A stretch of 64,000 nucleotides of DNA, taken from contig CAXXLO010000002.1 of NCBI GenBank assembly GCA_963664085.2, positions 1,240,001 to 1,304,000 of the forward strand. The letters run 5' to 3'. This document shows, piece after piece, positions 17,879 to 25,732 of this stretch (its first letter is position 1; the number at the start of each line of letters is the position of its first letter). This stretch comes from Bin5 sp022821545 (GTDB taxonomy: Bacteria; Chloroflexota; Anaerolineae; Caldilineales; Caldilineaceae). The position numbers and the translations under genes were made by a program. The notes beneath the pieces are model-generated. The model saw only the letters and a program-made list of their open reading frames with translations, was not told the origin of the DNA and did not search any database.

Positions 17879-19162
17879 ATGAGAAACTTCGAGATGAACG
17901 GAAATGAGAGAGGCGCGGCCCGGCGCGTTGTTGTCACCGGCATTGGGATGGTGACGCCCTTGGGCCACGATTTGGAAAGCTCCTGGGCCGGGTTGATGGC
18001 GGGAAAATCGGGCACCGGCCCTATCACCCACTGGGACGCGACCGGATTCCCCACGCAGATCACCGCCAGGGTCAACGACTGGGAGCCGCGTGACTACATG
18101 GACCGCAAAGACGTGCGCCGCACCAGCCGCGGCACACAGCTGGCGTGGAAGGCAACGCAGGAGGCGCTGGACCGCTCCGGTCTGGACCTCTCAAAGGAGG
18201 ACCGCTCGCGTGTCGGCGTGGAGATGGGGTTGGCCTTCGGCGGCTGGGATATTGTTGAGGAGGAGGGCCGCAAGCTGGAGGAAAACGGCCCCAAACGCTT
18301 CAATCCGGCCAGCGCCACCGCCGCCCTGATCAGCAGCGCGCCGACTTTTATCGCCATCAAGTACGGCATCACCGGCCCCACCAACAGCCAGGTGACAGCC
18401 TGCGCAACCGGCATCACCAGCATCGGCGAAGCCGCGCGCCGCCTCCAGCGCGGCGAGGCGGATATCATGCTGACCGGCGGGGCCGAGGGCTATCTGACCA
18501 AGATGGCGATATCCACCTTCAGCCGCCTGGGCGCGGCCAGCACCCGCAACGACGAGCCGGAAACCGCCTGCCGCCCCTTCAGCGGCGACAGGGACGGTAT
18601 GGTCGTGGGCGAGGGCGCGGCTGCATTTGTGCTCGAGACGCTGGAACATGCGCAGGCGCGCGGTGCGCAGATCCTGGCCGAGTTCGCCGGCTACGGGCTG
18701 AGTGAGGACGCCTTCGATATGGTCGCGCCGGAGCCGGGCGGACATGGCGCAACCGAATGTATGCGCATCGCTCTGCAGGAGAGCGGGCTCGGCCCCGATG
18801 AGATCGACTGGATCGTCGCACACGGCACCGGCACGGTTTTGAACGATAAATCGGAGACCGCCGCCATCAAACGGATCTTCGGCGAGGACGCCTACAACAT
18901 CCCGGTCACCAGCCTCAAGAGCAGCATCGGCCACGCCATGGGCGCAGCCGGCGCGCAGAGCGCGGCCGCGCTCGTGCAGGCGATGCAGACGCAGCGCATT
19001 GCGCCGACCATCAACTACAACGAGCGGGATCCCGACTGCGACCTCGACTATGTGCCAAACGTCAGCCGCGCCTGCCGGGTCGATGCCGGCCTCTGCAATG
19101 GATTCGGTCTCGGCGGCCAGAACGCCTCGCTGATTCTCAAGCGTTTTATGGAGATGAAATAA
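17879..19162 (+). CDS. fabF: 3-oxoacyl-[ACP] synthase II (FabF-like)
   Basis: Condensing enzyme that extends acyl-ACP with malonyl-ACP in fatty acid synthesis. The Cys-His-His triad is visible: Cys near 175 in TACATGITSIGEA, His in VAHGTGTVLNDK and His in SSIGHAMGAAG. Length 427 aa; the ATG at 17894 is an alternative start, with the fold beginning at RRVVVTGIGMVTPLG. Its stop overlaps the next ATG by one base (TAATG). A stand-alone FabF without acpP or fabG neighbours could also serve a specialised acyl chain. Confidence 0.92.
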   Translation: MRNFEMNGNERGAARRVVVTGIGMVTPLGHDLESSWAGLMAGKSGTGPITHWDATGFPTQITARVNDWEPRDYMDRKDVRRTSRGTQLAWKATQEALDRSGLDLSKEDRSRVGVEMGLAFGGWDIVEEEGRKLEENGPKRFNPASATAALISSAPTFIAIKYGITGPTNSQVTACATGITSIGEAARRLQRGEADIMLTGGAEGYLTKMAISTFSRLGAASTRNDEPETACRPFSGDRDGMVVGEGAAAFVLETLEHAQARGAQILAEFAGYGLSEDAFDMVAPEPGGHGATECMRIALQESGLGPDEIDWIVAHGTGTVLNDKSETAAIKRIFGEDAYNIPVTSLKSSIGHAMGAAGAQSAAALVQAMQTQRIAPTINYNERDPDCDLDYVPNVSRACRVDAGLCNGFGLGGQNASLILKRFMEMK

Positions 19163-19788
19163 TGCGTATCGAAAATCCTTTTCGCAAGGTCGAACGGCTG
19201 AAGCGCGTCAAGAATCGGCCTGCCAATCCCCGCGAAGAGCGGGTGCCGCCGGGCCAGTTCGTGACCGAACGTTTCCCGGTGTTGACCTACGGCCCGACCT
19301 ATCATTACGCGTCTCTGGAAAGTTGGGACCTGCGCGTCTTCGGGATGGCCCGGGAAAAGAGCTTCTCGTGGGAGGAGTTGACGGCCCTGCCGTCCAAAAC
19401 CCAGACCGTTGACATCCACTGCGTCACCCGTTGGAGCAAACTGGACACCACCTGGACGGGCGTGCCCTGGCGTGAATTTCTGCGCCGCATCGAAGTCGAT
19501 CCGGCGGCCACGCACGTGATGGCCCACTGCGACGGCGACTATACGACAAACATCTCTCTCGATGTTCTCGACGACGACGACACGATGCTCGCCTACCTCT
19601 ATCAGGGCAAAGCGATCGAACCGGATCACGGCTACCCCCTGCGGTTGCTGGTGCCAAAAAAGTATTTCTGGAAGAGCGCCAAATGGCTGCGCGGATTGGA
19701 GTTCATGCGCGGCGACCGGCCCGGCTTCTGGGAACGCTACGGTTACCACATGGGAGGCGACCCCTGGCTTGAGGAGCGGTTCAGCTAG
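19162..19788 (+). CDS. Sulfite-oxidase/YedY-type molybdopterin-dependent oxidoreductase
   Basis: A 208-aa protein with the oxidoreductase molybdopterin-binding core. FSWEELTALP leads into DIHCVTRWS, whose Cys is the expected Mo ligand, and DYTTNISL, GYPLRLLVPKKYFWKSAKWL follow. It has no signal peptide or Tat motif and no dimerisation domain, so it is a cytoplasmic single-domain member. It overlaps fabF by one base. Substrate unknown; small members of this family are often annotated as sulfite oxidase-like without biochemical proof. Confidence 0.87.
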   Translation: MRIENPFRKVERLKRVKNRPANPREERVPPGQFVTERFPVLTYGPTYHYASLESWDLRVFGMAREKSFSWEELTALPSKTQTVDIHCVTRWSKLDTTWTGVPWREFLRRIEVDPAATHVMAHCDGDYTTNISLDVLDDDDTMLAYLYQGKAIEPDHGYPLRLLVPKKYFWKSAKWLRGLEFMRGDRPGFWERYGYHMGGDPWLEERFS

Positions 19789-19808
19789 CTTTCAGTAAGC
19801 CCTGACAG

Positions 19809-21338
19809 ATGTCGGACACAACCTTTGCGGGGCGTCCCCTGGTCTCCGCTGAATCGAAGAATGGCCCGCCTCTTGCCTCGCCCCCGGCAGTCAAGCGCAC
19901 GGTCACGGCCCGCATTCCCACCGCGGACGGCGCCTTCTACCTGCATCATTTCCGCAGCGCTGGAGACGGCAAGAACCACTTGGCCCTGGTGCTCGGCGAC
20001 GCTGAGGGCGAGGACCTGCTCGTCCGCATCCACTCGGAATGTTTCACCGGCGACGTGCTTGGTTCCCAACGCTGTGACTGCGGTGAACAGCTGACGCGTG
20101 CCATACAGGCCATCGCCGCCGAAGGACGCGGCGCGCTCATCTATCTGCGCCAGGAGGGGCGGGGCATCGGCCTGGAGGAGAAGCTGCGCGCCTACAATCT
20201 GCAGGATGACGGTTACGACACGGTTGACGCCAACCTGCTGTTGGGACATCAGGCCGACGAGCGCGACTACACCGCCGCCGCCCTGATCCTGCAGGAGTTG
20301 GGCGTGCAGTCGGTGCGGATGCTGACGAACAACCCGGCCAAGATCGAAGGGTTGGCCGGGCTGGGCATCGAGGTGCGGGAACGGATCCCCTTGCAGATGC
20401 CGTCGAATCCGGAAAACCGCGCCTATCTGGAGACAAAAGTCGCCCGGATGCGCCACATCATCCGCCTTAACGGACAGAACGGGCCGGAGCAAAGAGAAGA
20501 GAGTGAAGACCTCGCGCCTGGCCGGGCGGAAGCGTATCGGCCGCAACTCGATGGACTGCATGCCCGTATACAGAGCCACAACGACGGTGGGGAAAGAGGA
20601 CAAAGGGGGAAGAAAGCGTCTTCTCTCGCTCCTCATTCCTCTCGCCTCTCTCCTCAGCCTTTCGTCACGCTCACCTATGCCCAGAGCCTCGACGGTTGCC
20701 TGACCGCCCAACAGGGAACTGCTACCCCCATCAGCGCTCCTGCCTCTCTGAAAATGACCCACGCGCTGCGGGCTGCGCACGGCGCGATTCTGGTCGGCAT
20801 CGAAACGGTGCTGGCCGACGACCCCGCATTGACGGTGCGGCTGGTTGCCGGTGACAACCCGCAGCCGGTGATCGTCGACTCCCAGTTGCGCACGCCGCCG
20901 GACGCCCGGCTTCTGCAGGGAAGCCGCAGCGCGTGGATCGCGACCACGGCCCAGGGAGCGCAATCGTCACGCCGGCGGCGGCTGGAAGAAGCGGGTGCAT
21001 GCATCCTGACCTTGCCCGCCGGCAAAAAAGGTCGCGTGGATCTGGCCGCTCTCCTCACCCGCCTCGGCACGGAGGGCATCGGATCGCTGATGGTCGAGGG
21101 GGGCGCGCGCATTCTGACCAGCTTCCTGGAAGAGGGCTTGGCGGACTATGCCGTGATCACGATCGCGCCGGTCTTTCTGGGCGGCTATCAGATGATCCAA
21201 CCGGCGGGCGCGGGGGACGAGCTCCGCGGAGTGATGCCCCGTCTGCAGAATGTCGAGCAGGTGCAGCTGGCGGCCGACACGATACTGTGGGGAGAGTTTG
21301 AGAAGGGAGTCGCCCGTAACGGCAGGTCTGCGACGTGA
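19809..21338 (+). CDS. GTP cyclohydrolase II fused to RibD-type reductase
   Basis: Residues ~30-220 form GTP cyclohydrolase II: zinc ligands Cys78, Cys89 and Cys91 (SECFTGDV, GSQRCDCGEQ), then LRQEGRGIGL and NNPAKIEGL. Residues ~286-505 form the RibD C-terminal reductase (TLTYAQSLDG, ILVGIETVLADDPALTVR, VEGGARILTSFLEEGLADY). The RibD deaminase domain and RibB domain are absent, so this is not the usual riboflavin enzyme pair. The ~65-residue linker is low-complexity and encoded by GA-rich repeat DNA (20491-20518 and 20586-20662). It overlaps the next gene by 4 bases (GTGA). Likely reaction: open GTP and reduce the resulting aminopyrimidine. Confidence 0.88.
   Translation: MSDTTFAGRPLVSAESKNGPPLASPPAVKRTVTARIPTADGAFYLHHFRSAGDGKNHLALVLGDAEGEDLLVRIHSECFTGDVLGSQRCDCGEQLTRAIQAIAAEGRGALIYLRQEGRGIGLEEKLRAYNLQDDGYDTVDANLLLGHQADERDYTAAALILQELGVQSVRMLTNNPAKIEGLAGLGIEVRERIPLQMPSNPENRAYLETKVARMRHIIRLNGQNGPEQREESEDLAPGRAEAYRPQLDGLHARIQSHNDGGERGQRGKKASSLAPHSSRLSPQPFVTLTYAQSLDGCLTAQQGTATPISAPASLKMTHALRAAHGAILVGIETVLADDPALTVRLVAGDNPQPVIVDSQLRTPPDARLLQGSRSAWIATTAQGAQSSRRRRLEEAGACILTLPAGKKGRVDLAALLTRLGTEGIGSLMVEGGARILTSFLEEGLADYAVITIAPVFLGGYQMIQPAGAGDELRGVMPRLQNVEQVQLAADTILWGEFEKGVARNGRSAT
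20491..20518 (+). repeat. GA-rich repeat segment inside the RibA-RibD linker
   Basis: Purine-rich GAGAAGAGAGTGAAG followed by CCTCGCGCC, the same order as at 23382-23431 and similar to intergenic copies near 39855 and 42180. It is read in frame as part of the linker. Confidence 0.65.
20586..20662 (+). repeat. GA-rich/CT-rich repeat inside the RibA-RibD linker
   Basis: A purine-rich run is followed by CT-rich CTCGCTCCTCATTCC and CTCGCCTCTCTCCTC, the two halves seen in intergenic copies of this family. It encodes GERGQRGKKASSLAPHSS of the interdomain linker. Confidence 0.65.
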
Positions 21339-22432
21339 GCTTTGCTTCCAACTGTGTGGTGCGGCGCGCGCTGCTGTTCACGGCGCCGGGCACGGTCGAA
21401 GTTTGCACGGAGGAGATGGCCCCGCCGCAGGGGGACGAGCTTCTGATCGAAACGGTCGTCTCCGCCATCAGCGCCGGCACGGAGATGCTCTTCTACCGCG
21501 GGCAGGTTCCTCCCGGCATGGCAGCCGACAGCTCCATCGCTGGTCTGACAGGCACGGTAAGCTACCCGCTGAAATACGGTTACGCCTGCGTAGGACGCAT
21601 CTCTGATACTGCCGGTCCGCCGGCGCGACAAGCGGAAACGACGCAGGCGGATGATCAGATAGACGCAGCAGGCAAAGAGGACAGCCGCTACTACTTCGCC
21701 TTCCATCCCCACGAAAGCCACTTTTGCGCCAGCCCGCAGGCGCTCCTGCCGGTGCCCGCAGGGGTGGCGTCGGCGCAGGCCGCGCTGTTGCCCAATGCCG
21801 AAACGGCCGTCAACCTGGTGATGGACGGCGCGCCTCTTGTGGGCGAGCGCGTGCTGGTGATGGGGCTGGGCATCGTCGGGTTGCTGACAACCGCTCTGCT
21901 GGCGCAGTTCCCTCTGGCCGCGCTGATCGCGGTGGACCCGCTGGCGCCGCGGCGGCGGATCGCCCGACGGCTGGGCGCAAGCCGGACAATCGATCCCGAC
22001 GGCGAGAACGGCCCTGAATCGCTGCAGGCGGCGCTGGCAGATGCGCGAGAGCGGAACGGCGTCGATCTGATCTACGAACTCTCCGGCCAGCCCGCGGCTT
22101 TGGACGCGGCGGTCTCGGCGGCCGGATTCGACAGCCGTATCGTGGTCGGTTCCTGGTACGGGACCAAGCCGGCGACGCTCCAGCTGGGCGGCTCCTTTCA
22201 CCGCAACCGCGTCCGTCTGATCAGCAGCCAGGTGAGCACAATCGCGCCCCGGCTGCGCGGTCGCTGGACAAAGGCCCGCCGCATGGACAGCGCCTGGCAA
22301 CTGCTGGCGAAGCTGCCGGCAGAGGAACTGATCTCGCACCGGTTCCCGCTGGAGCAGGCGGCTGAGGCCTACAGTCTCATCGACAGCTGTCCGCAGCAGA
22401 CTCTGCAGGTCATTCTCAACTACAGCGCTTAG
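21335..22432 (+). CDS. Zinc-type (medium-chain) dehydrogenase/reductase
   Basis: A 365-aa MDR-superfamily protein. It has a GroES-like N-terminus (SAISAGTEMLFYRG, YPLKYGYACVGRI) and a Rossmann domain with GLGIVG for NAD(P). The structural-zinc cysteine cluster of alcohol dehydrogenases is missing, so any zinc would be catalytic only. It begins at a GTG overlapping the previous stop. Residues ~90-115 are a variable Ala/Asp-rich insert. The context suggests oxidation or reduction of a pterin or sugar-like intermediate. Confidence 0.83.
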   Translation: MSFASNCVVRRALLFTAPGTVEVCTEEMAPPQGDELLIETVVSAISAGTEMLFYRGQVPPGMAADSSIAGLTGTVSYPLKYGYACVGRISDTAGPPARQAETTQADDQIDAAGKEDSRYYFAFHPHESHFCASPQALLPVPAGVASAQAALLPNAETAVNLVMDGAPLVGERVLVMGLGIVGLLTTALLAQFPLAALIAVDPLAPRRRIARRLGASRTIDPDGENGPESLQAALADARERNGVDLIYELSGQPAALDAAVSAAGFDSRIVVGSWYGTKPATLQLGGSFHRNRVRLISSQVSTIAPRLRGRWTKARRMDSAWQLLAKLPAEELISHRFPLEQAAEAYSLIDSCPQQTLQVILNYSA

Positions 22433-22539
22433 AGGCCGGCTTTGGGGTGGTCAGCCTTTTAGCGATCAGTCGCGGTGGTGGCCGCGCTTCTGGGGACTGA
22501 CCGCGATAGACCAGGACCACAAACAGAGGGAGCGTTTCG

Positions 22540-22929
22540 ATGTACAAATTGGCAGTACAGCGGGATTTTGTGGCCCAACATTTCCTCATCGGCGGCGATT
22601 GGGGGCCGGAAAACGAGTGGCACTCCCATCACTACCGGCTGGAGTTCCAGTTGGAGGGCGCGGAACTGAATGAACACGGCTACCTGGTCGATATCGTGCA
22701 TGTGGAGGAGTTGTTGGAAGAGTTGGTGGGCCGCTATCGCGATAAGACGCTCAATGACCTGCCGGAATTCGCAGGCCTCAATCCAAGCATCGAGCACTTC
22801 TGCCGCATCGTCGGCAACAGCTTTTCCGGCGGACTGAACGCGGACAACATCAGCGCGGTCACCGCCCGCATCTGGGAAAACGAAATCGCCTGGGCCTCCT
22901 ACCGGGTGGAGCGCATTTCCGGCCGCTGA
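22540..22929 (+). CDS. 6-pyruvoyl-tetrahydropterin synthase / QueD-like protein
   Basis: A 129-aa T-fold protein. Zinc ligands correspond to His14 (AQHF) and His28/His30 (WHSHHY); the substrate-anchoring Glu lies in NPSIEHFC; DIVHVEELLEELV matches the family helix. The catalytic Cys normally found a few residues before the HxH pair (C..xHGH) is absent: ENEWHSHHY has Glu/Asn there. It may bind a pterin but perform a different conversion. It is the third gene of the cluster, 107 bases after the dehydrogenase. Confidence 0.85.
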   Translation: MYKLAVQRDFVAQHFLIGGDWGPENEWHSHHYRLEFQLEGAELNEHGYLVDIVHVEELLEELVGRYRDKTLNDLPEFAGLNPSIEHFCRIVGNSFSGGLNADNISAVTARIWENEIAWASYRVERISGR

Positions 22930-22948
22930 CCGCCGGCCACTGCAGTTC

Positions 22949-24073
22949 ATGCGCATCGGTCTGCTCATTTACGGCTCCCTGGATACGCTCTCCGGCGGCT
23001 ATCTTTACGACCGCAAGCTGGTCGAGCATCTGTGTGAGGCCGGCGATTCCGTCGAGATCGTGTCGCTCCCCTGGCGCAGCTACCCGGCGCATCTGGCCGA
23101 CAACCTCTCATCGCGCCTGTACCGGCGCCTGCGCGACCTTTCCGTGGACATTCTCTTGCAGGACGAGTTGAACCATCCATCGCTGGCGCTGGTCAATCGA
23201 CGGCTGCGGCGGCTCCAACCTCGCTATCCGCTGATCAGCGTCGTCCACCACCTGCGCAGCAGCGAACAGGACCCGCGCCGGCTTCTGCCGCTGTACCGCG
23301 CGGTGGAGCGCGCCTATCTGCGCACGGTGGACGGCTTCATCTTCAACAGCCGGACGACCCGGCAGGCGGTGGCGGCGCTGCGAGGAGAGAGTGAAAAAGA
23401 TCAAGGGGAAAGCGAAAACCTCGCGCCGCTGGACGGCGTGATCGCGTACCCGGCCGCTGATCATCTGCCCGCGCCGAACGAACGCGCGGCGGAAGAGCTG
23501 ATCAGCGCCAGAGGGATCGATGATGGTCCGCTGCGCATCCTTTTCGTCGGCAATCTGATCCCGCGCAAGGGGCTGCGCCATCTGATCGCCGCTCTTTCCC
23601 GTCTGCCGAAGGCCGGCTGGCTGCTGGACGTTGTCGGCGATGAAGCGGTTGACAGAGCATACGCGGCTGAGCTGCGCAGGCAGATCGGCGCGGCCGGGTT
23701 GGAGGGCAACATCCGCCTGCACGGGCGCGTATCGGACAGCGAACTGGCGCAGCGGTATCGCGCCGCCCACCTGCTGGCCGTGCTGTCATACGAGGGGTTC
23801 GGGATCGTCTACCTGGAGGCGATGGCCTTCGGGCTGCCGGTGCTGGCCAGCATTCACGGCGGCGCCGGCGAAATCGTCGATTCCGGCGTCAACGGCCTTC
23901 TGGTCGAGCCGGCGGACGCGGACGGCATCGCCGCGCATCTGTCCGCCTTGGCTGGGGACAGAGCGCGGTTGGCCGCCTTGGGCCGCAGCGCCCGGCGCCG
24001 CTATGCTGCCCACCCGCGCTGGGAGGACTCTGCCGCGGCGGTGCGGGCGTACCTGGCAGCTATTGTTCAGTGA
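22949..24073 (+). CDS. Family 4 glycosyltransferase
   Basis: A 374-aa GT-B enzyme. The N-terminal acceptor domain begins MRIGLLIYGSLDTLSGGYLY. The donor domain has ILFVGNLIPRKGLRHLI and the E-x7-E nucleotide-sugar motif in EGFGIVYLEAMAFGLPV. A short charged insert (residues ~146-158, ESEKDQGESENL) is encoded by a GA-rich repeat at 23382-23427. In this set it may glycosylate the pterin-like product, though a separate acceptor cannot be excluded. It starts 20 bases after the PTPS-like gene. Confidence 0.88.
   Translation: MRIGLLIYGSLDTLSGGYLYDRKLVEHLCEAGDSVEIVSLPWRSYPAHLADNLSSRLYRRLRDLSVDILLQDELNHPSLALVNRRLRRLQPRYPLISVVHHLRSSEQDPRRLLPLYRAVERAYLRTVDGFIFNSRTTRQAVAALRGESEKDQGESENLAPLDGVIAYPAADHLPAPNERAAEELISARGIDDGPLRILFVGNLIPRKGLRHLIAALSRLPKAGWLLDVVGDEAVDRAYAAELRRQIGAAGLEGNIRLHGRVSDSELAQRYRAAHLLAVLSYEGFGIVYLEAMAFGLPVLASIHGGAGEIVDSGVNGLLVEPADADGIAAHLSALAGDRARLAALGRSARRRYAAHPRWEDSAAAVRAYLAAIVQ
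23382..23427 (+). repeat. GA-rich repeat segment inside the glycosyltransferase gene
   Basis: GAGGAGAGAGTGAAAAAGA followed by GGGGAAAGCGAAAACC and TCGCGCC, related to 20491-20518. It is in frame and falls in a surface-loop position of the protein. Confidence 0.6.
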
Positions 24074-24088
24074 CCATCGGCGCCTGAA

Positions 24089-24979
24089 ATGACAGATACT
24101 ATCGATTTCACCCGCTACCTGGCCTCCAAACGCGCCGTAGACGACCGCGCCCTCAACCGGCGCGTCTGGCAGACGCTGGCCGGCGCATTGGATGGCGCAC
24201 TGCCGCAAGACCGCCCTTTGCGCGTGCTGGAAGTGGGCGCGGGTATCGGCACGATGGTCGAACGTTGTGTCGAGTGGGGGTTGTTTTCTCGCGCAGGCTT
24301 TGACGTTGATTACACTGCGATCGACAGCGAGCAGAGCAATGTCGAGGTTGCGCGTCGGCGGTTGGCGCACCTGACGTCCGGCGGGGAGGCGGGGCTGCGG
24401 CTGCGGTTGGAGACGGCCAATCTGTATGAATTCGCGGCCCGGGGGGAGAACCGGCATCGCTTCGATCTGATTATCGCCCACGCGCTGCTGGACCTTCTCC
24501 ACCTGCCGGCGGCGCTGCCCGTTTTGTTCCAGATGGTGCGTCCCGCCGGCCTGTTCTACTTCAGCGTCAACTTCGACGGCGCAACGCTCTTTCTGCCCGA
24601 AGTCGACCCGGAGCTGGACGCCCAAATCGAGGCCCTCTATCACCGCTCAATGGACACGCGCACTGCGGACGGGCAACCCTCCGGCGACAGCCGCACCGGA
24701 CGCAAACTGTTCCACGCGTTGCAGGCGTGCGGGGCGGAAGTGTTGGCGGCCGGCAGTTCCGATTGGGTCGTACATCCGGTCGGCGGAGCCTATCCCGCTG
24801 ATGAGTCCTACTTTCTCAGTTGCATCCTGCATTTTGTTGAAACGACCCTGCGCGGCCACCCGGAACTGCACGCTGGCGAGTTCGCCGCCTGGCTCACCAC
24901 ACGCCGCCGGCAGCTCGCCCGCGGGGAGTTGCTCTACGTCGCGCATCAGTTGGACTACTGTGGGCGCGTGGGTGGATGA
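24089..24979 (+). CDS. Class I SAM-dependent methyltransferase
   Basis: A 296-aa protein with SAM-binding motif I LRVLEVGAGIGTMVERC (residues ~47-62), motif II at DYTAIDSEQSNVEVARRR, and HRFDLIIAHALLDLLHLP as motif IV. The C-terminus (YFLSCILHFVETTL, FAAWLTTRRRQLARGELLYV) shows no extra domain. It starts 15 bases after the glycosyltransferase stop and closes the cluster. It probably methylates the same small molecule; the acceptor is unknown. Confidence 0.85.
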   Translation: MTDTIDFTRYLASKRAVDDRALNRRVWQTLAGALDGALPQDRPLRVLEVGAGIGTMVERCVEWGLFSRAGFDVDYTAIDSEQSNVEVARRRLAHLTSGGEAGLRLRLETANLYEFAARGENRHRFDLIIAHALLDLLHLPAALPVLFQMVRPAGLFYFSVNFDGATLFLPEVDPELDAQIEALYHRSMDTRTADGQPSGDSRTGRKLFHALQACGAEVLAAGSSDWVVHPVGGAYPADESYFLSCILHFVETTLRGHPELHAGEFAAWLTTRRRQLARGELLYVAHQLDYCGRVGG

Positions 24980-25018
24980 GGGCTATTCGACGTAATAGCT
25001 GAGCTTGTCCCATTTCCT

Positions 25019-25423
25019 TTACACGTCGAGGAGAGACAGAAAATGAGATGCGTTGAGGATTTGCACCTTTCTGTAGGTCTCAAGGGGCAAGAGATGCCGG
25101 CGGTCGCCGGTAATCAAGAGGTCGGCGGAAGCCTCTAGCGCACACGCCAAGATCTGATTATCTACTTGGTGGCTTTCGATTACTGATAGGATTCGTTGGG
25201 GTTCAACAACGACGGCCGTGCTCCGCAACATTCGAAGGATCTGGGTTGAGCGTTCCTCAGACCAGCCAAACTTGCGTGTCAGTACACCGGCAGTCTCTTG
25301 CAGGATAAAGGGGGAGAGATATAACTCGAACCGTCCCCTGCGCGCCAGTTCGAGAACAAGCCGTTCATTCCCGCGGAAGTTCAGACCAGAAATGATGACA
25401 TTGGTATCGAGAACGACTCTCAT
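25019..25423 (-). CDS. PIN-domain toxin of a type II toxin-antitoxin pair
   Basis: A 134-aa PIN ribonuclease-like protein. The acidic active-site residues fit Asp6 (VVLDTNVIISG), Glu in LQETAGVL, and Asp in HQVDNQILACALEASADLLITGDRRHLL. It belongs to the branch annotated as putative toxin of the PIN family (COG1569-like). Its ATG overlaps the antitoxin stop by 4 bases. It is expected to cleave RNA when not bound by the RHH partner. Confidence 0.85.
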   Translation of the reverse strand: MRVVLDTNVIISGLNFRGNERLVLELARRGRFELYLSPFILQETAGVLTRKFGWSEERSTQILRMLRSTAVVVEPQRILSVIESHQVDNQILACALEASADLLITGDRRHLLPLETYRKVQILNASHFLSLLDV

Positions 25424-25683
25424 GCCCGAGAGGAACCAATGTCGGCCCGGTACTCTTCCACCAAGGAACTGACATCCTCAGGGTTGATCTTCAGGTCACG
25501 CGTCCGTTGTTCGCCATAGCGAAGGAGTTTTCGCCACTCATTTTCCTCCATGTAACGGGACAGAGCTTCACGCAGAAGCGCGCTCCGGGAACGGCCTTCC
25601 TCCTTCACCATCTCTTCCACTCGGTCCGCCATTTCACGTGGCAGAGAGAAGGTTATTGTCTTTGTTGTCTGCGACATATACAC
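25420..25683 (-). CDS. Ribbon-helix-helix antitoxin
   Basis: An 87-aa protein with a CopG/MetJ-type N-terminus: beta strand TKTITFSLPREMADRVEEMV, then EEGRSRSALLREALSRYMEE. The C-terminal tail would wrap the PIN toxin. It lies upstream of the toxin with a 4-base overlap, and such antitoxins usually repress their own promoter, here expected in 25684-25730. Confidence 0.85.
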   Translation of the reverse strand: MYMSQTTKTITFSLPREMADRVEEMVKEEGRSRSALLREALSRYMEENEWRKLLRYGEQRTRDLKINPEDVSSLVEEYRADIGSSRA

Positions 25684-25732
25684 CTCTTATTCGTGAGTCT
25701 GTTCAGGATTCTGCACGTTTCATGCCCCCCTG

